NCBI RefSeq assembly: GCF_036016955.1
Contig: NZ_JAYWXI010000011.1
Coordinates: 1-64,000 of the forward strand
Direction of reading: 5' to 3'
DNA from: JAYWXI01 sp036016955
GTDB taxonomy: Bacteria; Bacteroidota; Bacteroidia; Flavobacteriales; Weeksellaceae
Length of the DNA: 64,000 bases
Shown in pieces: positions 49,502 to 58,427 of this stretch. The stretch's first letter is position 1, and each line of letters starts with the position of its first letter. The translations under genes and the position numbers were made by a program. The notes beneath the pieces are model-generated. The model saw only the letters and a list, made by a program, of their open reading frames with translations. It was not told the DNA's origin and searched no databases.

Positions 49502-50713
49502 ATGCGAAACAAACTGAAAATTATAAACGATCCGGTGCATGGTTTTATTACCATTCCCTTTGAAATTCTGTTTGATGTTATTGAACATCCTTATTTTCAG
49601 AGGCTTCGTCGGATTGGTCAGACGGGGCTTCTTAACCTTATTTTTCCGGGGGCCACGCATACTCGTTTTCATCATGCGATAGGAGCGATGCACTTGATGT
49701 TTATTGCGTTAGAAACTCTAAAGTTGAAGGGAACCCGGATTTCAAATGAAGAAAAACGGGCGGCAATGTTGGCTATACTGCTTCATGACATCGGGCACGG
49801 GCCTTTTTCGCATGCGTTGGAAAATATGTTGATGGAGGATTGGCATCACGAGCGGCTTTCGTTGCTCTTGATGGAGGAGCTCAACGAAGCGTTCGGCGGG
49901 GAGTTGTCCATGGCGTTGGAGATGTTTCGAGGGCAGTATCATCGTCGTTTTTTTAACCAATTGGTTTCTTCGCAGCTGGATGTGGACCGGATGGATTATT
50001 TGAAGCGGGATAGTTTTTATACGGGGGTTTCGGAAGGCAATATCAATACCGAGCGTATTTTGTCCATGCTGAATGTTTCGGGGGACGAATTGGTGGTCGA
50101 CGAAAAGGGAATTTATTCAATCGAAAACTACCTTACGGGAAGGATGTTTATGTATTGGCAGGTGTATTATCATAAAACGGCGGCTTTGGCCGAACATATC
50201 TTGGTTCAGATTTTGGGGCGTGCGAAAGAGTTGTCTCTTCAGGGGGAAGATTTGCCGGCTCCCGACAATTTGCTCTATTTTCTTCAGAAGTCCAAATCTT
50301 CGGTGGCGACTCGGGAAGACATTCGTCGTTTTACGGAGTTGGACGACAACGATGTGATACAGGCCATGAAGGCTTGGCAGTATTCGGACGATTTGGTGCT
50401 ATCTTATTTTTGTACGGCGGTGATTCGGCGGAAATTACCTAAAACGATGCTCTCTTCCGAGAGGTTCGATTCGGCTTTCATTGAAGAAAAGGTTCGGCAA
50501 ACCAATTGTTTTTTCAAAACCGATCAGGGCGAACGCTTGGTGGGCGAGATTTCCCGGAATTTACTGCCTTATAATAGAGATAAACAACCCATCGTTTTGC
50601 TTCGGAAAAATGGGGCTAAGACGGTTTTGGATGGTTCGGAGCATCAGATTTTATCAGCGTCGATTACCGAGAAGGCTACGAAATATATTTTGTATTTTCC
50701 TCGGGAAATTTAG
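49502..50713 (+). CDS. HD-domain phosphohydrolase
   Basis: A 403-residue cytoplasmic protein of the dNTPase-like HD superfamily. It begins I-N-D-P-V-H-G-F-I, then H-P-Y-F-Q-R-L-R-R-I-x-Q-x-G, T-R-F-H-H-A-I-G, the metal site L-L-H-D-I-G-H-G-P-F-S-H, H-E-R, and D-V-D-R-M-D-Y-L-x-R-D-S-x-x-T-G. These match the SAMHD1/dGTPase-type fold; the substrate is not known for this Bacteroidota branch. The start at 49502 is supported by the -7 element and by conservation starting there. In related genomes it commonly precedes the lpx genes, as here. Confidence 0.93.
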   Translation: MRNKLKIINDPVHGFITIPFEILFDVIEHPYFQRLRRIGQTGLLNLIFPGATHTRFHHAIGAMHLMFIALETLKLKGTRISNEEKRAAMLAILLHDIGHGPFSHALENMLMEDWHHERLSLLLMEELNEAFGGELSMALEMFRGQYHRRFFNQLVSSQLDVDRMDYLKRDSFYTGVSEGNINTERILSMLNVSGDELVVDEKGIYSIENYLTGRMFMYWQVYYHKTAALAEHILVQILGRAKELSLQGEDLPAPDNLLYFLQKSKSSVATREDIRRFTELDDNDVIQAMKAWQYSDDLVLSYFCTAVIRRKLPKTMLSSERFDSAFIEEKVRQTNCFFKTDQGERLVGEISRNLLPYNRDKQPIVLLRKNGAKTVLDGSEHQILSASITEKATKYILYFPREI

Positions 50714-50789
50714 TTTTATTCGTTCGTTGGCTGCGGTTGGCGAAATTTGGACTCGAAATAAAAAAGCAGGAGAATTTTTCATAAATTCA

Positions 50790-50797
50790 TATCTTTG
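50790..50797 (+). promoter_or_regulatory. Bacteroidota -7 element (TATCTTTG) of the lpx operon
   Basis: TATCTTTG fits TAnnTTTG. It ends six bases before the lpxD ATG at 50804, so the transcript would have almost no leader. Confidence 0.6.
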
Positions 50798-50803
50798 CAG
50801 AAT

Positions 50804-51823
50804 ATGGAATTTACTGCATCGCAAATTGCCGGGTTCATCGGAGGAAGGATTCTCGGGGATGAACAGGCTAAGATTACAGGAGTATCACCTATTGAAAGGG
50901 GAGAAGAAGGGCATTTGTCGTTTATTGCGCAAGAGAAATTTGCCTCTTTTTTGGAAACATCGGACTGTTCCGTGCTTATTGTTTCGGAAAAACTGCTGAC
51001 CAAACCTCGTTATAAAGCGACGATTATCGCTGTGGAGGATGCTTATTTGGCATTTCAGGTTCTTATGAACCTTTACCAGCAGATGCAGGGAAGGAAGCGG
51101 GGGATTGAGTCGGGTTCGGTGATTCATGAAACGGCGGAACTGGGCGAAAACATTTATGTAGGGGCGTTTACCTATCTTTCCGAAAAGGTTCGGGTGGGCG
51201 ATGATACGCAGATTTACCCTCAGGTCTATATCGGAAAAAACGTGAAGATTGGAAAGAACTGTAAGATTTTCAGCGGAGTTCGTATTTATGATTATTGCGT
51301 GATTGGGGATGATTGTATTATTCATTCCAATACGGTTATAGGTTCGGACGGTTTCGGTTTTCAGCCTTCGGAAAACGGATACAGTAAAATTCCGCAACTG
51401 GGCAATGTGGTCATCAAAGACCGGGTGGAAATCGGTTCTAATTGTACCATTGATCGGGGAACGATCGGCTCGACGATTATAGGCGAAGGAACCAAGTTGG
51501 ATAACTTGATTCAGGTGGCTCATAACGTGGTGATTGGTAAAAATAATGTCATTGCGGCTCAGGCTGGCATCGCGGGGTCCACTACGATTGGAGATTGGAA
51601 CCAAATCGGTGGGCAAGTTGGCATTGTGGGACACATTCAAATCGGGAATCGGGTTAGAATTCAGGCGCAGAGCGGGGTTAATGCAAATGCGAAGGATGGC
51701 GAAACGCTTTATGGTTCACCGGCGATACCGGCGGGCGATTACCGACGCAATTATGTTCACTTCAGAAATTTAACGACTATCGTTCAACGAATAAATCATT
51801 TGGAAAAAAACTCGAAAGACTAA
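50804..51823 (+). CDS. lpxD: UDP-3-O-acylglucosamine N-acyltransferase LpxD
   Basis: A 339-residue trimeric left-handed beta-helix enzyme of lipid A synthesis that adds the N-linked 3-hydroxyacyl chain. An N-terminal uridine-binding domain (E-F-T-A-S-Q-I-A-G-F-I-G-G) precedes many hexapeptide repeats (I-G-x-N-x-x-I type). The catalytic His is in Q-V-A-H-N-V-V-I-G-K, and a C-terminal helix follows the Y-G-S-P-A-I-P-A-G-D-Y-R loop. The start at 50804 is the first ATG after the -7 element. Six bases separate it from lpxC/fabZ, so the genes are cotranscribed. A second LpxD-type gene lies four kilobases on. Confidence 0.96.
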   Translation: MEFTASQIAGFIGGRILGDEQAKITGVSPIERGEEGHLSFIAQEKFASFLETSDCSVLIVSEKLLTKPRYKATIIAVEDAYLAFQVLMNLYQQMQGRKRGIESGSVIHETAELGENIYVGAFTYLSEKVRVGDDTQIYPQVYIGKNVKIGKNCKIFSGVRIYDYCVIGDDCIIHSNTVIGSDGFGFQPSENGYSKIPQLGNVVIKDRVEIGSNCTIDRGTIGSTIIGEGTKLDNLIQVAHNVVIGKNNVIAAQAGIAGSTTIGDWNQIGGQVGIVGHIQIGNRVRIQAQSGVNANAKDGETLYGSPAIPAGDYRRNYVHFRNLTTIVQRINHLEKNSKD

Positions 51824-51829
51824 AGCCTT

Positions 51830-53227
51830 ATGAGTGAAATGCAAAAAACTTTAAAAGAATCGGTTTCCTTATCGGGGATCGGTTTGCATACGGGGAAGGA
51901 GGTGACTCTTACCATGAAACCGGCAAAAGAAAATACAGGATTCGTTTTTGTGCGAACGGATTTGGAAGGTCATCCTCAGGTGGAGGCGGACGTGAATTAC
52001 GTGACTACGACAGAGCGCGGAACGACGTTGGAAAAACTCGGCGTGCGAATTCATACATGCGAGCATTTGCTTGCGGCTTTGGTGGGGTGCGATATTGATA
52101 ATGCCATATTGGAGCTCAGTAGTGCCGAACCTCCCATCATGGATGGTTCTTCCAAATATTTTGTGGAAGCTATAGAAAAGGCCGGGATTGAGGAGCAGAC
52201 TATAGCTCGGGAATATTTGGTTATCAAAGAGGTGCTTAATTATTCGGATCCGAGTACGGGATCGGAGATTACAATTATTCCTTCGGATAATTATGAGATT
52301 ACGACGATGGTGGATTTTGGGACCAAGGTTTTGGGGACGCAAAATGCCACGCTTAAGAGCATTGACGAATTTAAAGAGGAGATAGCTTCTGCCCGAACGT
52401 TTAGTTTTCTTCACGAGTTGGAGATGCTTTTGGATGCGGGGTTAATCAAAGGAGGGGATATTTCCAATGCCATTGTTTATGTGGATAAAGAATTAACTCC
52501 TGATACGGAAGAAAAATTGAAAAAAGCGTTTGGTAAGGCTTCGGTATCCATTCGTCCGAATGGTATTTTGGATAACCTGACGCTTAACTATCCTAACGAG
52601 GCGGCACGTCATAAGCTGCTGGATGTGATTGGGGATTTAGCTTTGGTAGGGGTTAAAATTAAAGGAAAAGTTATCGCGAATAAGCCGGGGCATTTCGTTA
52701 ATACTCAGTTTGCTAAAAAATTAAATCGTCAGTGGAAGTTGCAAAAAAAGAAAAACGTTCCTGATTTTGATCTTTCAAAACCGCCGGTTTACGATATTAA
52801 CGGGATTATGCGGTTGCTTCCGCACCGTCCGCCTTTCCTTTTGATTGATAAGATTTTGGAACTTTCCGATAGCCATGTGGTGGGTTTGAAAAACGTTTCG
52901 ATGAACGAACCTTTTTTTGTGGGGCATTTTCCTAAAGAGCCGGTAATGCCGGGAGTGCTTCAGATTGAGGCGATGGCACAGACAGGTGGAATTTTGGTTT
53001 TGGCTAATGTTTCGGATCCGGAAAATTATTCGACTTATTTTGTTAAAATCGACAAAGTGAAGTTTAAGAAAAAAGTGGTTCCTGGGGATACTTTGATTTT
53101 CAAGATTGAGCTTATGGAGCCTATCCGCAGGGGAATTGTTCATATGCAGGGGTATGGTTATGTGGGGGATAGCGTGGTGGTTGAAGCCGAACTCATGGCA
53201 CAAGTGGCGAAAAACAAACAGGACTAA
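51830..53227 (+). CDS. lpxC/fabZ: Bifunctional LpxC/FabZ
   Basis: A 465-residue fusion typical of Bacteroidota. Residues 1-310 are LpxC, the zinc deacetylase that commits to lipid A synthesis (S-G-I-G-L-H-T-G, T-C-E-H-L-L-A-A-L with a zinc His, H-K-L-L-D-V-I-G-D-L-A-L with zinc His and Asp). Residues about 325-465 are FabZ, the 3-hydroxyacyl-ACP dehydratase (L-L-P-H-R-P-P-F-L-L-I-D, V-G-H-F-P-K-E-P-V-M-P-G-V-L-Q-I-E-A-M-A-Q with the active-site His and Glu). The fusion couples the deacetylase to an enzyme that competes for the hydroxyacyl-ACP pool. lpxA starts two bases after its stop. Confidence 0.98.
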   Translation: MSEMQKTLKESVSLSGIGLHTGKEVTLTMKPAKENTGFVFVRTDLEGHPQVEADVNYVTTTERGTTLEKLGVRIHTCEHLLAALVGCDIDNAILELSSAEPPIMDGSSKYFVEAIEKAGIEEQTIAREYLVIKEVLNYSDPSTGSEITIIPSDNYEITTMVDFGTKVLGTQNATLKSIDEFKEEIASARTFSFLHELEMLLDAGLIKGGDISNAIVYVDKELTPDTEEKLKKAFGKASVSIRPNGILDNLTLNYPNEAARHKLLDVIGDLALVGVKIKGKVIANKPGHFVNTQFAKKLNRQWKLQKKKNVPDFDLSKPPVYDINGIMRLLPHRPPFLLIDKILELSDSHVVGLKNVSMNEPFFVGHFPKEPVMPGVLQIEAMAQTGGILVLANVSDPENYSTYFVKIDKVKFKKKVVPGDTLIFKIELMEPIRRGIVHMQGYGYVGDSVVVEAELMAQVAKNKQD

Positions 53228-53229
53228 AA

Positions 53230-54018
53230 ATGATACACCAGTTAGCTGCAGTAGACAAAAGGGCGAAAATTGGAAAAAATGTAGTGGTCGAACCATTCAC
53301 TACGATTGCTGCCGATGTGGAAATTGGCGATGGAACATGGATCGGTCCTAACGTAACGATTATGGACGGGGCTCGAATCGGTAAAAACTGTAAGATTTTT
53401 CCGGGCACGGTAGTTTCGGCAATTCCTCAAGACTTGAAGTTTGACGGTGAAGACACCCAGGTGATTATTGGCGACGAAACCACTTTGAGGGAGTGCGTTA
53501 CGATTAATCGGGGAACCAAAGCTTTAGGGTATACCAAGGTGGGGAGTCATTGCTTGATTATGGCGACTTCTCATATTGCTCACGACTGTATTGTGGGGGA
53601 TAATGTGATTATTGCCAACGGCTGCGGTATAGCGGGGCATGTGGAGATAGGAGACTTTACGGTTATGGGCGGGCTTAGTGCCGTTCAGCAGTTTGGTAAG
53701 ATAGGAAAGCATACCATGATTTCGGGGGGCTCGTTGGTTCGTAAGGACATACCGCCTTATGTTAAAGTGGGACGGGATCCGATTTCTTATGCGGGGATTA
53801 ATTCGGTCGGACTTCGTAGAAGAGGATTTTCCAACGAGAAAATTTTTGAAATTCAGAAGATTTACCGCTATATTTTCCAAATGAAGATGAATGTGACACA
53901 GGCGATGCATTACATTGAGAAGGAAATGCTGCCCACGGCGGAAAGGGATGAAATTTTGGAATTCATTAAAAACTCTCCGAGAGGTATTGTGAAAGGCTAC
54001 GGAACAGGGAGAGAGTAA
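53230..54018 (+). CDS. lpxA: UDP-N-acetylglucosamine O-acyltransferase LpxA
   Basis: A 262-residue hexapeptide-repeat enzyme that performs the first step of lipid A synthesis. N-terminal I-H-x-x-A-x-V, repeats I-G-x-x-x-x-I, the P-Q-D-L-K-F loop, catalytic His in S-H-I-A-H-D-C, and the C-terminal helical region with G-L-R-R-R-G-F. Complete. Two bases after lpxC/fabZ and 46 bp before efp. Confidence 0.98.
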   Translation: MIHQLAAVDKRAKIGKNVVVEPFTTIAADVEIGDGTWIGPNVTIMDGARIGKNCKIFPGTVVSAIPQDLKFDGEDTQVIIGDETTLRECVTINRGTKALGYTKVGSHCLIMATSHIAHDCIVGDNVIIANGCGIAGHVEIGDFTVMGGLSAVQQFGKIGKHTMISGGSLVRKDIPPYVKVGRDPISYAGINSVGLRRRGFSNEKIFEIQKIYRYIFQMKMNVTQAMHYIEKEMLPTAERDEILEFIKNSPRGIVKGYGTGRE

Positions 54019-54064
54019 TGGCAATTGAAAAAACGAAAATCAATAATAAACATAAACATATTCA

Positions 54065-54631
54065 ATGGCAACAACAGCTGATATTAGAAAAGGGCTTTGT
54101 ATCGAGTACAGCAACGATATTTACAAAGTAATCGAGTTTCTTCATGTGAAACCGGGGAAAGGGCCGGCGTTCGTAAGAACGAAGCTTAAATCGGTTACTA
54201 ACGGAAAGGTAATTGATAATACGTTTTCGGCGGGACATAAGATTGAGGAAGTAAAGGTGATTACTCGGAAGTACCAGTACCTTTACGATGATGATAACGG
54301 GTTTCACTTTATGAATAATGACGATTTTTCCCAGATTTACATCAATAAGGAGATGATTGAAAATGCGCAATTTATGAAAGCGGGGGAAGAAGTCACGATT
54401 ATTCTAAAGGAAGCGGACGAAACGCCTCTTTCGGCGGAAATTCCTCCGACGGTTTATTTGGAAGTGGTGGAAGCGGATCCGGGAGTTAAGGGGAATACGG
54501 CGACCAATGCTTTGAAAAACGCCATTGTGGAAACCGGAGCGCGGGTGATGGTTCCTCTCTTTATCGAGCCGGGGGACAAAATCAAGGTGAATACTGAAGA
54601 CGGCTCCTATGTGGAGAGAGTGAAAGAATAG
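54065..54631 (+). CDS. efp: Elongation factor P
   Basis: A 188-residue three-domain beta-barrel factor that rescues ribosomes stalled at polyproline. N-terminal KOW-like domain with the P-G-K-G-P-A-F loop whose Lys at about residue 32 is the site of post-translational modification in many bacteria, two OB domains, and the signature V-x-P-L-F-I-E-P-G-D-x-I-K-V-x-T at the C-terminus. Lies within the lpx gene run, an order shared by other Flavobacteriia. Confidence 0.98.
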   Translation: MATTADIRKGLCIEYSNDIYKVIEFLHVKPGKGPAFVRTKLKSVTNGKVIDNTFSAGHKIEEVKVITRKYQYLYDDDNGFHFMNNDDFSQIYINKEMIENAQFMKAGEEVTIILKEADETPLSAEIPPTVYLEVVEADPGVKGNTATNALKNAIVETGARVMVPLFIEPGDKIKVNTEDGSYVERVKE

Positions 54632-54706
54632 ATATACGATAACAAGGATAACAGCGGGAAGTTTCAAAAAGACTTCCTGCTCCTTATTTTTAGAGCGAAA
54701 TTAAAA

Positions 54707-55618
54707 ATGACTTTTGCACAACCTCAAACCTTAAAAACCATTGCCGATCTGATTGGAGCCCGATTGATTGGCGATGCGGCTCTCGCGGTGTTGGGAACCA
54801 ATGAAATCCATCGGGTGAAACCTGGCGAGATTGTTTTTGTCAATCATCCTAAGTATTACGATAAAGCCTTAAACTCACCGGCAACGGTGATTTTAATCGA
54901 TAAAGAAGTGGACTGCCCGGAGGGGAAGGCGCTATTGATTTCGGAGGATCCTTTCAGGGATTTTAATCGGATTAATACGCACTATACGGAAATTATCAAT
55001 TTTCGAGAGCTATCTTCTGCACAGGTGGGCGAGGGGACCTTTATCCATCCTACGGCGGTGATTGGTCGCGACGTGAAAATTGGGCGTCATTGCCATATTT
55101 TTCCGAACGTGGTGATTGGGGATCGTACGGTGATCGGCGATGAAGTGGTGATTCAGTCCGGAACGGTGATTGGCGGGGATGCTTTTTATTACCGAAAGGT
55201 GGATGGGCGTTTTGATCGGCTGATTTCCGTTGGCAACGTGGTGATTGAGGATCGTGTGGAGATTGGGAATCTCTGTGCCATTGACCGGGGGGTTACCGAT
55301 AGCACGATCATCGGTGAAGGATCGGTTTTGGACAACCAGATTCAGATTGGGCACGATACGGTCATCGGTAAAAACGTGTTGATCGCTTCTCAGGCGGGGA
55401 TTGCGGGGTGTTGCGTTATTGAGGATAATGTGACGATTTGGGGGCAGGTCGGGATGGCTTCGGGGCTTCGGGTTTCGGAGGGAACGGTTTTGCTTGCAAA
55501 AACGGGGGTTAACAGGGATTTAGAGAAGGGGACTTACTTTGGTTCTATTGCGGAAGAATTCCGGACGTACCTTAAAAAAGAAGTGTTTTTGAAAAATCTT
55601 CATAAAAATAAAACCTAA
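54707..55618 (+). CDS. LpxD-type N-acyltransferase, second paralogue
   Basis: A 303-residue left-handed beta-helix protein. The N-terminal domain (L-K-T-I-A-D-L-I-G-A-R-L-I-G-D) resembles LpxD's, the hexapeptide region keeps the His in Q-I-G-H-D-T-V-I-G-K, and the S-Q-A-G-I-A-G and W-G-Q-V-G segments are in place. It is shorter than the first LpxD by about 36 residues, and has T-G-V-N-R-D-L-E-K-G-T-Y-F-G-S-I-A-E-E at the end where LpxD has the Y-G-S-P-A loop. So it may use another sugar nucleotide or acyl chain. Catalysis is plausible but the substrate is unknown. Confidence 0.85.
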   Translation: MTFAQPQTLKTIADLIGARLIGDAALAVLGTNEIHRVKPGEIVFVNHPKYYDKALNSPATVILIDKEVDCPEGKALLISEDPFRDFNRINTHYTEIINFRELSSAQVGEGTFIHPTAVIGRDVKIGRHCHIFPNVVIGDRTVIGDEVVIQSGTVIGGDAFYYRKVDGRFDRLISVGNVVIEDRVEIGNLCAIDRGVTDSTIIGEGSVLDNQIQIGHDTVIGKNVLIASQAGIAGCCVIEDNVTIWGQVGMASGLRVSEGTVLLAKTGVNRDLEKGTYFGSIAEEFRTYLKKEVFLKNLHKNKT

Positions 55619-55752
55619 TCTCGGCAAAAAGTATTAATTTTACACGACTGCAAATTGCAGAGGGGTTCTGTTTTTTTGGAAATGGACTTGAAGGGGGCAG
55701 GCGATTGGAGTAATTTTGAAAAATAAAAGCTAAAAAATAAAAAAACAAAACA

Positions 55753-56625
55753 ATGTCAGTATTAGTAAACAAAGATTCTAAGGTAATCGTACAAGGATTT
55801 ACAGGTAACGAAGGTACATTCCATGCAAGTCAGATGATTGAGTACGGCACCAATGTCGTTGGAGGGGTTACTCCGGGCAAGGGTGGTAGCGAGCATCTTG
55901 GCAAGCCGGTATTCAATACGGTTGCTGAGGCGGTGGAGAAAGCAGGAGCTAATGTTTCCATCATCTTTGTACCGCCGGCGTTTGCTGCGGATGCGATTAT
56001 GGAGGCTGCGGAAGCGGGCATCAAAGTTATCGTTGCTATTACGGAGGGGATTCCCGTTGCTGACATGGTAAGAGTGAAATCTTACATCGCGGATAGAGAC
56101 TGCCGTTTAATCGGACCTAACTGTCCGGGGATTATTACTTCTGAGGAGGCTAAGATTGGTATTATGCCGGGCTTTGTTTTCAAAAAAGGAAGAGTGGGGA
56201 TTGTGTCCAAATCGGGTACTTTGACTTATGAGGCGGCCGATCAAGTGGTAAGAGCGGGGTATGGTGTTTCTACGGCTATTGGAATCGGTGGGGATCCGAT
56301 TATCGGAACGACGACTAAAGAGGCTTTGGAATTGTTCATCAATGATCCTGAGACGGATGCGGTGGTTATGATTGGAGAAATTGGTGGTTCTTTGGAAGCT
56401 GAGGCGGCTAGATGGTATAAGGAAAGCGGATCTAAGAAACCTGTGGTTGGTTTTATTGCGGGGCAAACTGCACCTAAAGGAAGAACCATGGGGCATGCCG
56501 GAGCTATTGTAGGTGGTGCAGAAGATACAGCGCAGGCGAAGATGGCCATCATGAGAGAAAACGGTATTCATGTGGTGGATTCTCCGGCTGATATCGGTGC
56601 GACGGTAGCTAAGGTTTTGGCTTAA
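55753..56625 (+). CDS. sucD: Succinate-CoA ligase, alpha subunit
   Basis: A 290-residue subunit of the citric-acid-cycle enzyme. It binds CoA and carries the phospho-histidine. Motifs: G-F-T-G-x-E-G-T-F-H near the N-terminus, G-V-T-P-G-K-G-G, G-P-N-C-P-G-I-I, I-G-I-M-P-G-F-V-F, S-K-S-G-T-L-T-Y-E, G-I-G-G-D-P-I-I-G-T and the active His248 in M-G-H-A-G-A-I-V-G-G. Complete. The beta subunit gene is not in the window. Confidence 0.98.
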   Translation: MSVLVNKDSKVIVQGFTGNEGTFHASQMIEYGTNVVGGVTPGKGGSEHLGKPVFNTVAEAVEKAGANVSIIFVPPAFAADAIMEAAEAGIKVIVAITEGIPVADMVRVKSYIADRDCRLIGPNCPGIITSEEAKIGIMPGFVFKKGRVGIVSKSGTLTYEAADQVVRAGYGVSTAIGIGGDPIIGTTTKEALELFINDPETDAVVMIGEIGGSLEAEAARWYKESGSKKPVVGFIAGQTAPKGRTMGHAGAIVGGAEDTAQAKMAIMRENGIHVVDSPADIGATVAKVLA

Positions 56626-56638
56626 TAAATCATAAAAC

Positions 56639-57304
56639 ATGACAATGAAAAAGCTAGTTTTGGGCTTAGCCCTTTCGGCCTCTACGGCTTTGGCGGCGCA
56701 GATTGATTTTAGCAGCACCCGTTTCGGGATTATTGGTGGCTATAATTATTCGCGTGTTCAGAATGCCCATAATCCTTCGGGGCCTCGTCATACGCTTCAG
56801 GGCGGGGTAACGGCGCTCATCCCGATTGACAACTACGACCAGTTTTACATTCAGCCCGAAGTGGTTTACTACGGGGCGGGAGAAACGGGGCGTGACAAGA
56901 GAGTCAAGGGGCGTCCCGGGTACGATGCTCTTTATGCTAATAATTACATTAGCGTACCGATTTATTTCAAGGGGTATTTTTCTGAGGCTGAAACGGAGTT
57001 TTTTGGTTTGATTGGGCCTAGATTTGGCTTTTTGATTAATCAAAAGGTTGAAAATCCTTCCAGACAAGCCTATACTTTGGAGGGCGATCAATACGCGAAG
57101 GGGAAATCCAAGGGCTTTAACCTTGCCATAGGGGGAGGGATTGGATTCAGCTATAAGCGGAAACTGGAAATCAGTGGAAGATACGATGTGGGATTATCCA
57201 ATACGTATCCCGGCTTGATGACCGAGAATGGCTCGGACCCCAATATCCAAAAGAAAAAATCCCAGCAAGTGGCGAGTATTGTACTGAACTATATTTTTGA
57301 TTAA
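56639..57304 (+). CDS. PorT-like outer-membrane beta-barrel protein
   Basis: A 221-residue exported protein; start at 56639 or two codons later at 56645. Signal MKKLVLGLALSASTALAA. The mature part shows alternating strands with aromatic girdles (F-G-I-I-G-G-Y-N-Y-S-R, Y-Y-G-A-G, Y-I-S-V-P-I-Y-F-K-G-Y-F, F-F-G-L-I-G-P-R-F-G-F) and ends V-L-N-Y-I-F-D. This fits the eight-stranded porin/PorT-like family (OMP_b-brl_2). Follows sucD by 13 bp and ends at a strong terminator. Confidence 0.85.
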   Translation: MTMKKLVLGLALSASTALAAQIDFSSTRFGIIGGYNYSRVQNAHNPSGPRHTLQGGVTALIPIDNYDQFYIQPEVVYYGAGETGRDKRVKGRPGYDALYANNYISVPIYFKGYFSEAETEFFGLIGPRFGFLINQKVENPSRQAYTLEGDQYAKGKSKGFNLAIGGGIGFSYKRKLEISGRYDVGLSNTYPGLMTENGSDPNIQKKKSQQVASIVLNYIFD

Positions 57305-57322
57305 AAAATATAACTACTTTAT

Positions 57323-57357
57323 AAAAAAGAGCGTTGAAATTTTCGACGCTCTTTTTT
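57323..57357 (+). terminator. Terminator closing the lpx-sucD run
   Basis: Perfect 12-bp stem (57323-57334 with 57346-57357) including A and T tracts. It may also help the convergent SDR gene. Confidence 0.85.
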
Positions 57358-57387
57358 ATGGAATAATAAACTAGGATTGTTTCGAGA

Positions 57388-58278
57388 TTATTTAGGCGAA
57401 TCACGGTGCTTTTTGGCTTTAATCAGAGCTTCTAACTGATCCCACATCGCATTGGGAATTTGTTCCAGCATATTGAATTCTCCTGCACCTTGCAGCCATT
57501 CGCCTCCGTCGATGGTTACGACCTCGCCGTTAATGTAGGCTGAAAAATCGGAAACGAGGTAAGCGGCTAAATTGGCGAGTTCCTGATGTTCACCGAGTCT
57601 TCTCAGTGGAATTTTTTTTCGCATATCGAATTTTTCTGCCAAGTCGCCGGGGAGAAGTCTTTCCCAGGCTCCTTTAGTGGGGAAGGGACCGGGGGCAATG
57701 GCATTGAATCGGATGTTATATTTTGCCCATTCCACGGCGAGGCTTCGGGTCATGGCTAGTACGCCGGCTTTGGCACAGGCGGAAGGTACGACGTAGGCGG
57801 AACCTGTTTGGGCATAGGTGGTTACGATATTGAGAACGGTTCCGGGAAGGGAATGTTCAATCCAATATTTTCCGATGGAAAGGGTGCAGTTTTTGGTGCC
57901 TTTTAGTACGATGTCCAATACCGAATCGAAGGCCGTCGGAGAGAGCCTTTCGGTAGGCGAAATAAAATTTCCAGCCGCGTTGTTAACCAGAACATCAATT
58001 TTGCCAAAGGTTTCAAGGGTTTGTTGCTTCATCGCTTCGACTTCTTCCCAGTGCCGGACGTCGCAAGTAATACAGAGTGTTTTTCCTCCTGTTGCGGTTT
58101 CAAGTTCTTGGGCGCTGGCTTTTAATTTGTCTAAATTTCGGGATGTAAGAACGACTTGGGCGCCTAGTTCCAAAAAGTATTTTGCCATGGCTTTGCCTAG
58201 TCCGCTTCCACCGCCGGTTACGATAATGGTTTTATCGTTTAAGGCTCCTTCGCGGAGCATTGGGTCGGTAAATTTCAT
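57388..58278 (-). CDS. SDR-family 2,4-dienoyl-CoA reductase-like oxidoreductase
   Basis: A 296-residue short-chain dehydrogenase/reductase. Cofactor motif T-G-G-G-S-G-L-G (21-28), N-N-A-A-G-N-F, the S-A-Y-V-V-P-S-A-C-A-K-A-G active region, and R-F-N-A-I-A-P-G-P-F-P-T-K-G. The N-N-A-A-G-N-F-I and P-G-P-I/F-P-T-x-G motifs and the late N-G-E-V-V-T-I-D-G-G-E-W are typical of the DECR/PECR branch, which handles unsaturated fatty acyl-CoA with NADPH in beta-oxidation. Single gene; 150 bp upstream of the M16 terminator. Confidence 0.85.
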   Translation of the reverse strand: MKFTDPMLREGALNDKTIIVTGGGSGLGKAMAKYFLELGAQVVLTSRNLDKLKASAQELETATGGKTLCITCDVRHWEEVEAMKQQTLETFGKIDVLVNNAAGNFISPTERLSPTAFDSVLDIVLKGTKNCTLSIGKYWIEHSLPGTVLNIVTTYAQTGSAYVVPSACAKAGVLAMTRSLAVEWAKYNIRFNAIAPGPFPTKGAWERLLPGDLAEKFDMRKKIPLRRLGEHQELANLAAYLVSDFSAYINGEVVTIDGGEWLQGAGEFNMLEQIPNAMWDQLEALIKAKKHRDSPK

Positions 58279-58363
58279 GATTTGATAGAATTTTATGAGT
58301 TTAAATGTAGTGATTTTTTTCTTTTCGGTAAATATTTATCCTAAGCGTTTAGAAGGCAAGCCA

Positions 58364-58397
58364 TAAAAAAACTGCCCGTGTAAAAGGGCAGCTTTTT
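58364..58397 (-). terminator. Terminator after the M16 peptidase
   Basis: Six-base GC-rich stem (58372-58377 with 58386-58391) plus flanking A/T pairs; on the minus strand followed by T residues. Confidence 0.8.
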
Positions 58398-58427
58398 AGG
58401 TTGAAAATTAGACCATCAATTCCATCA

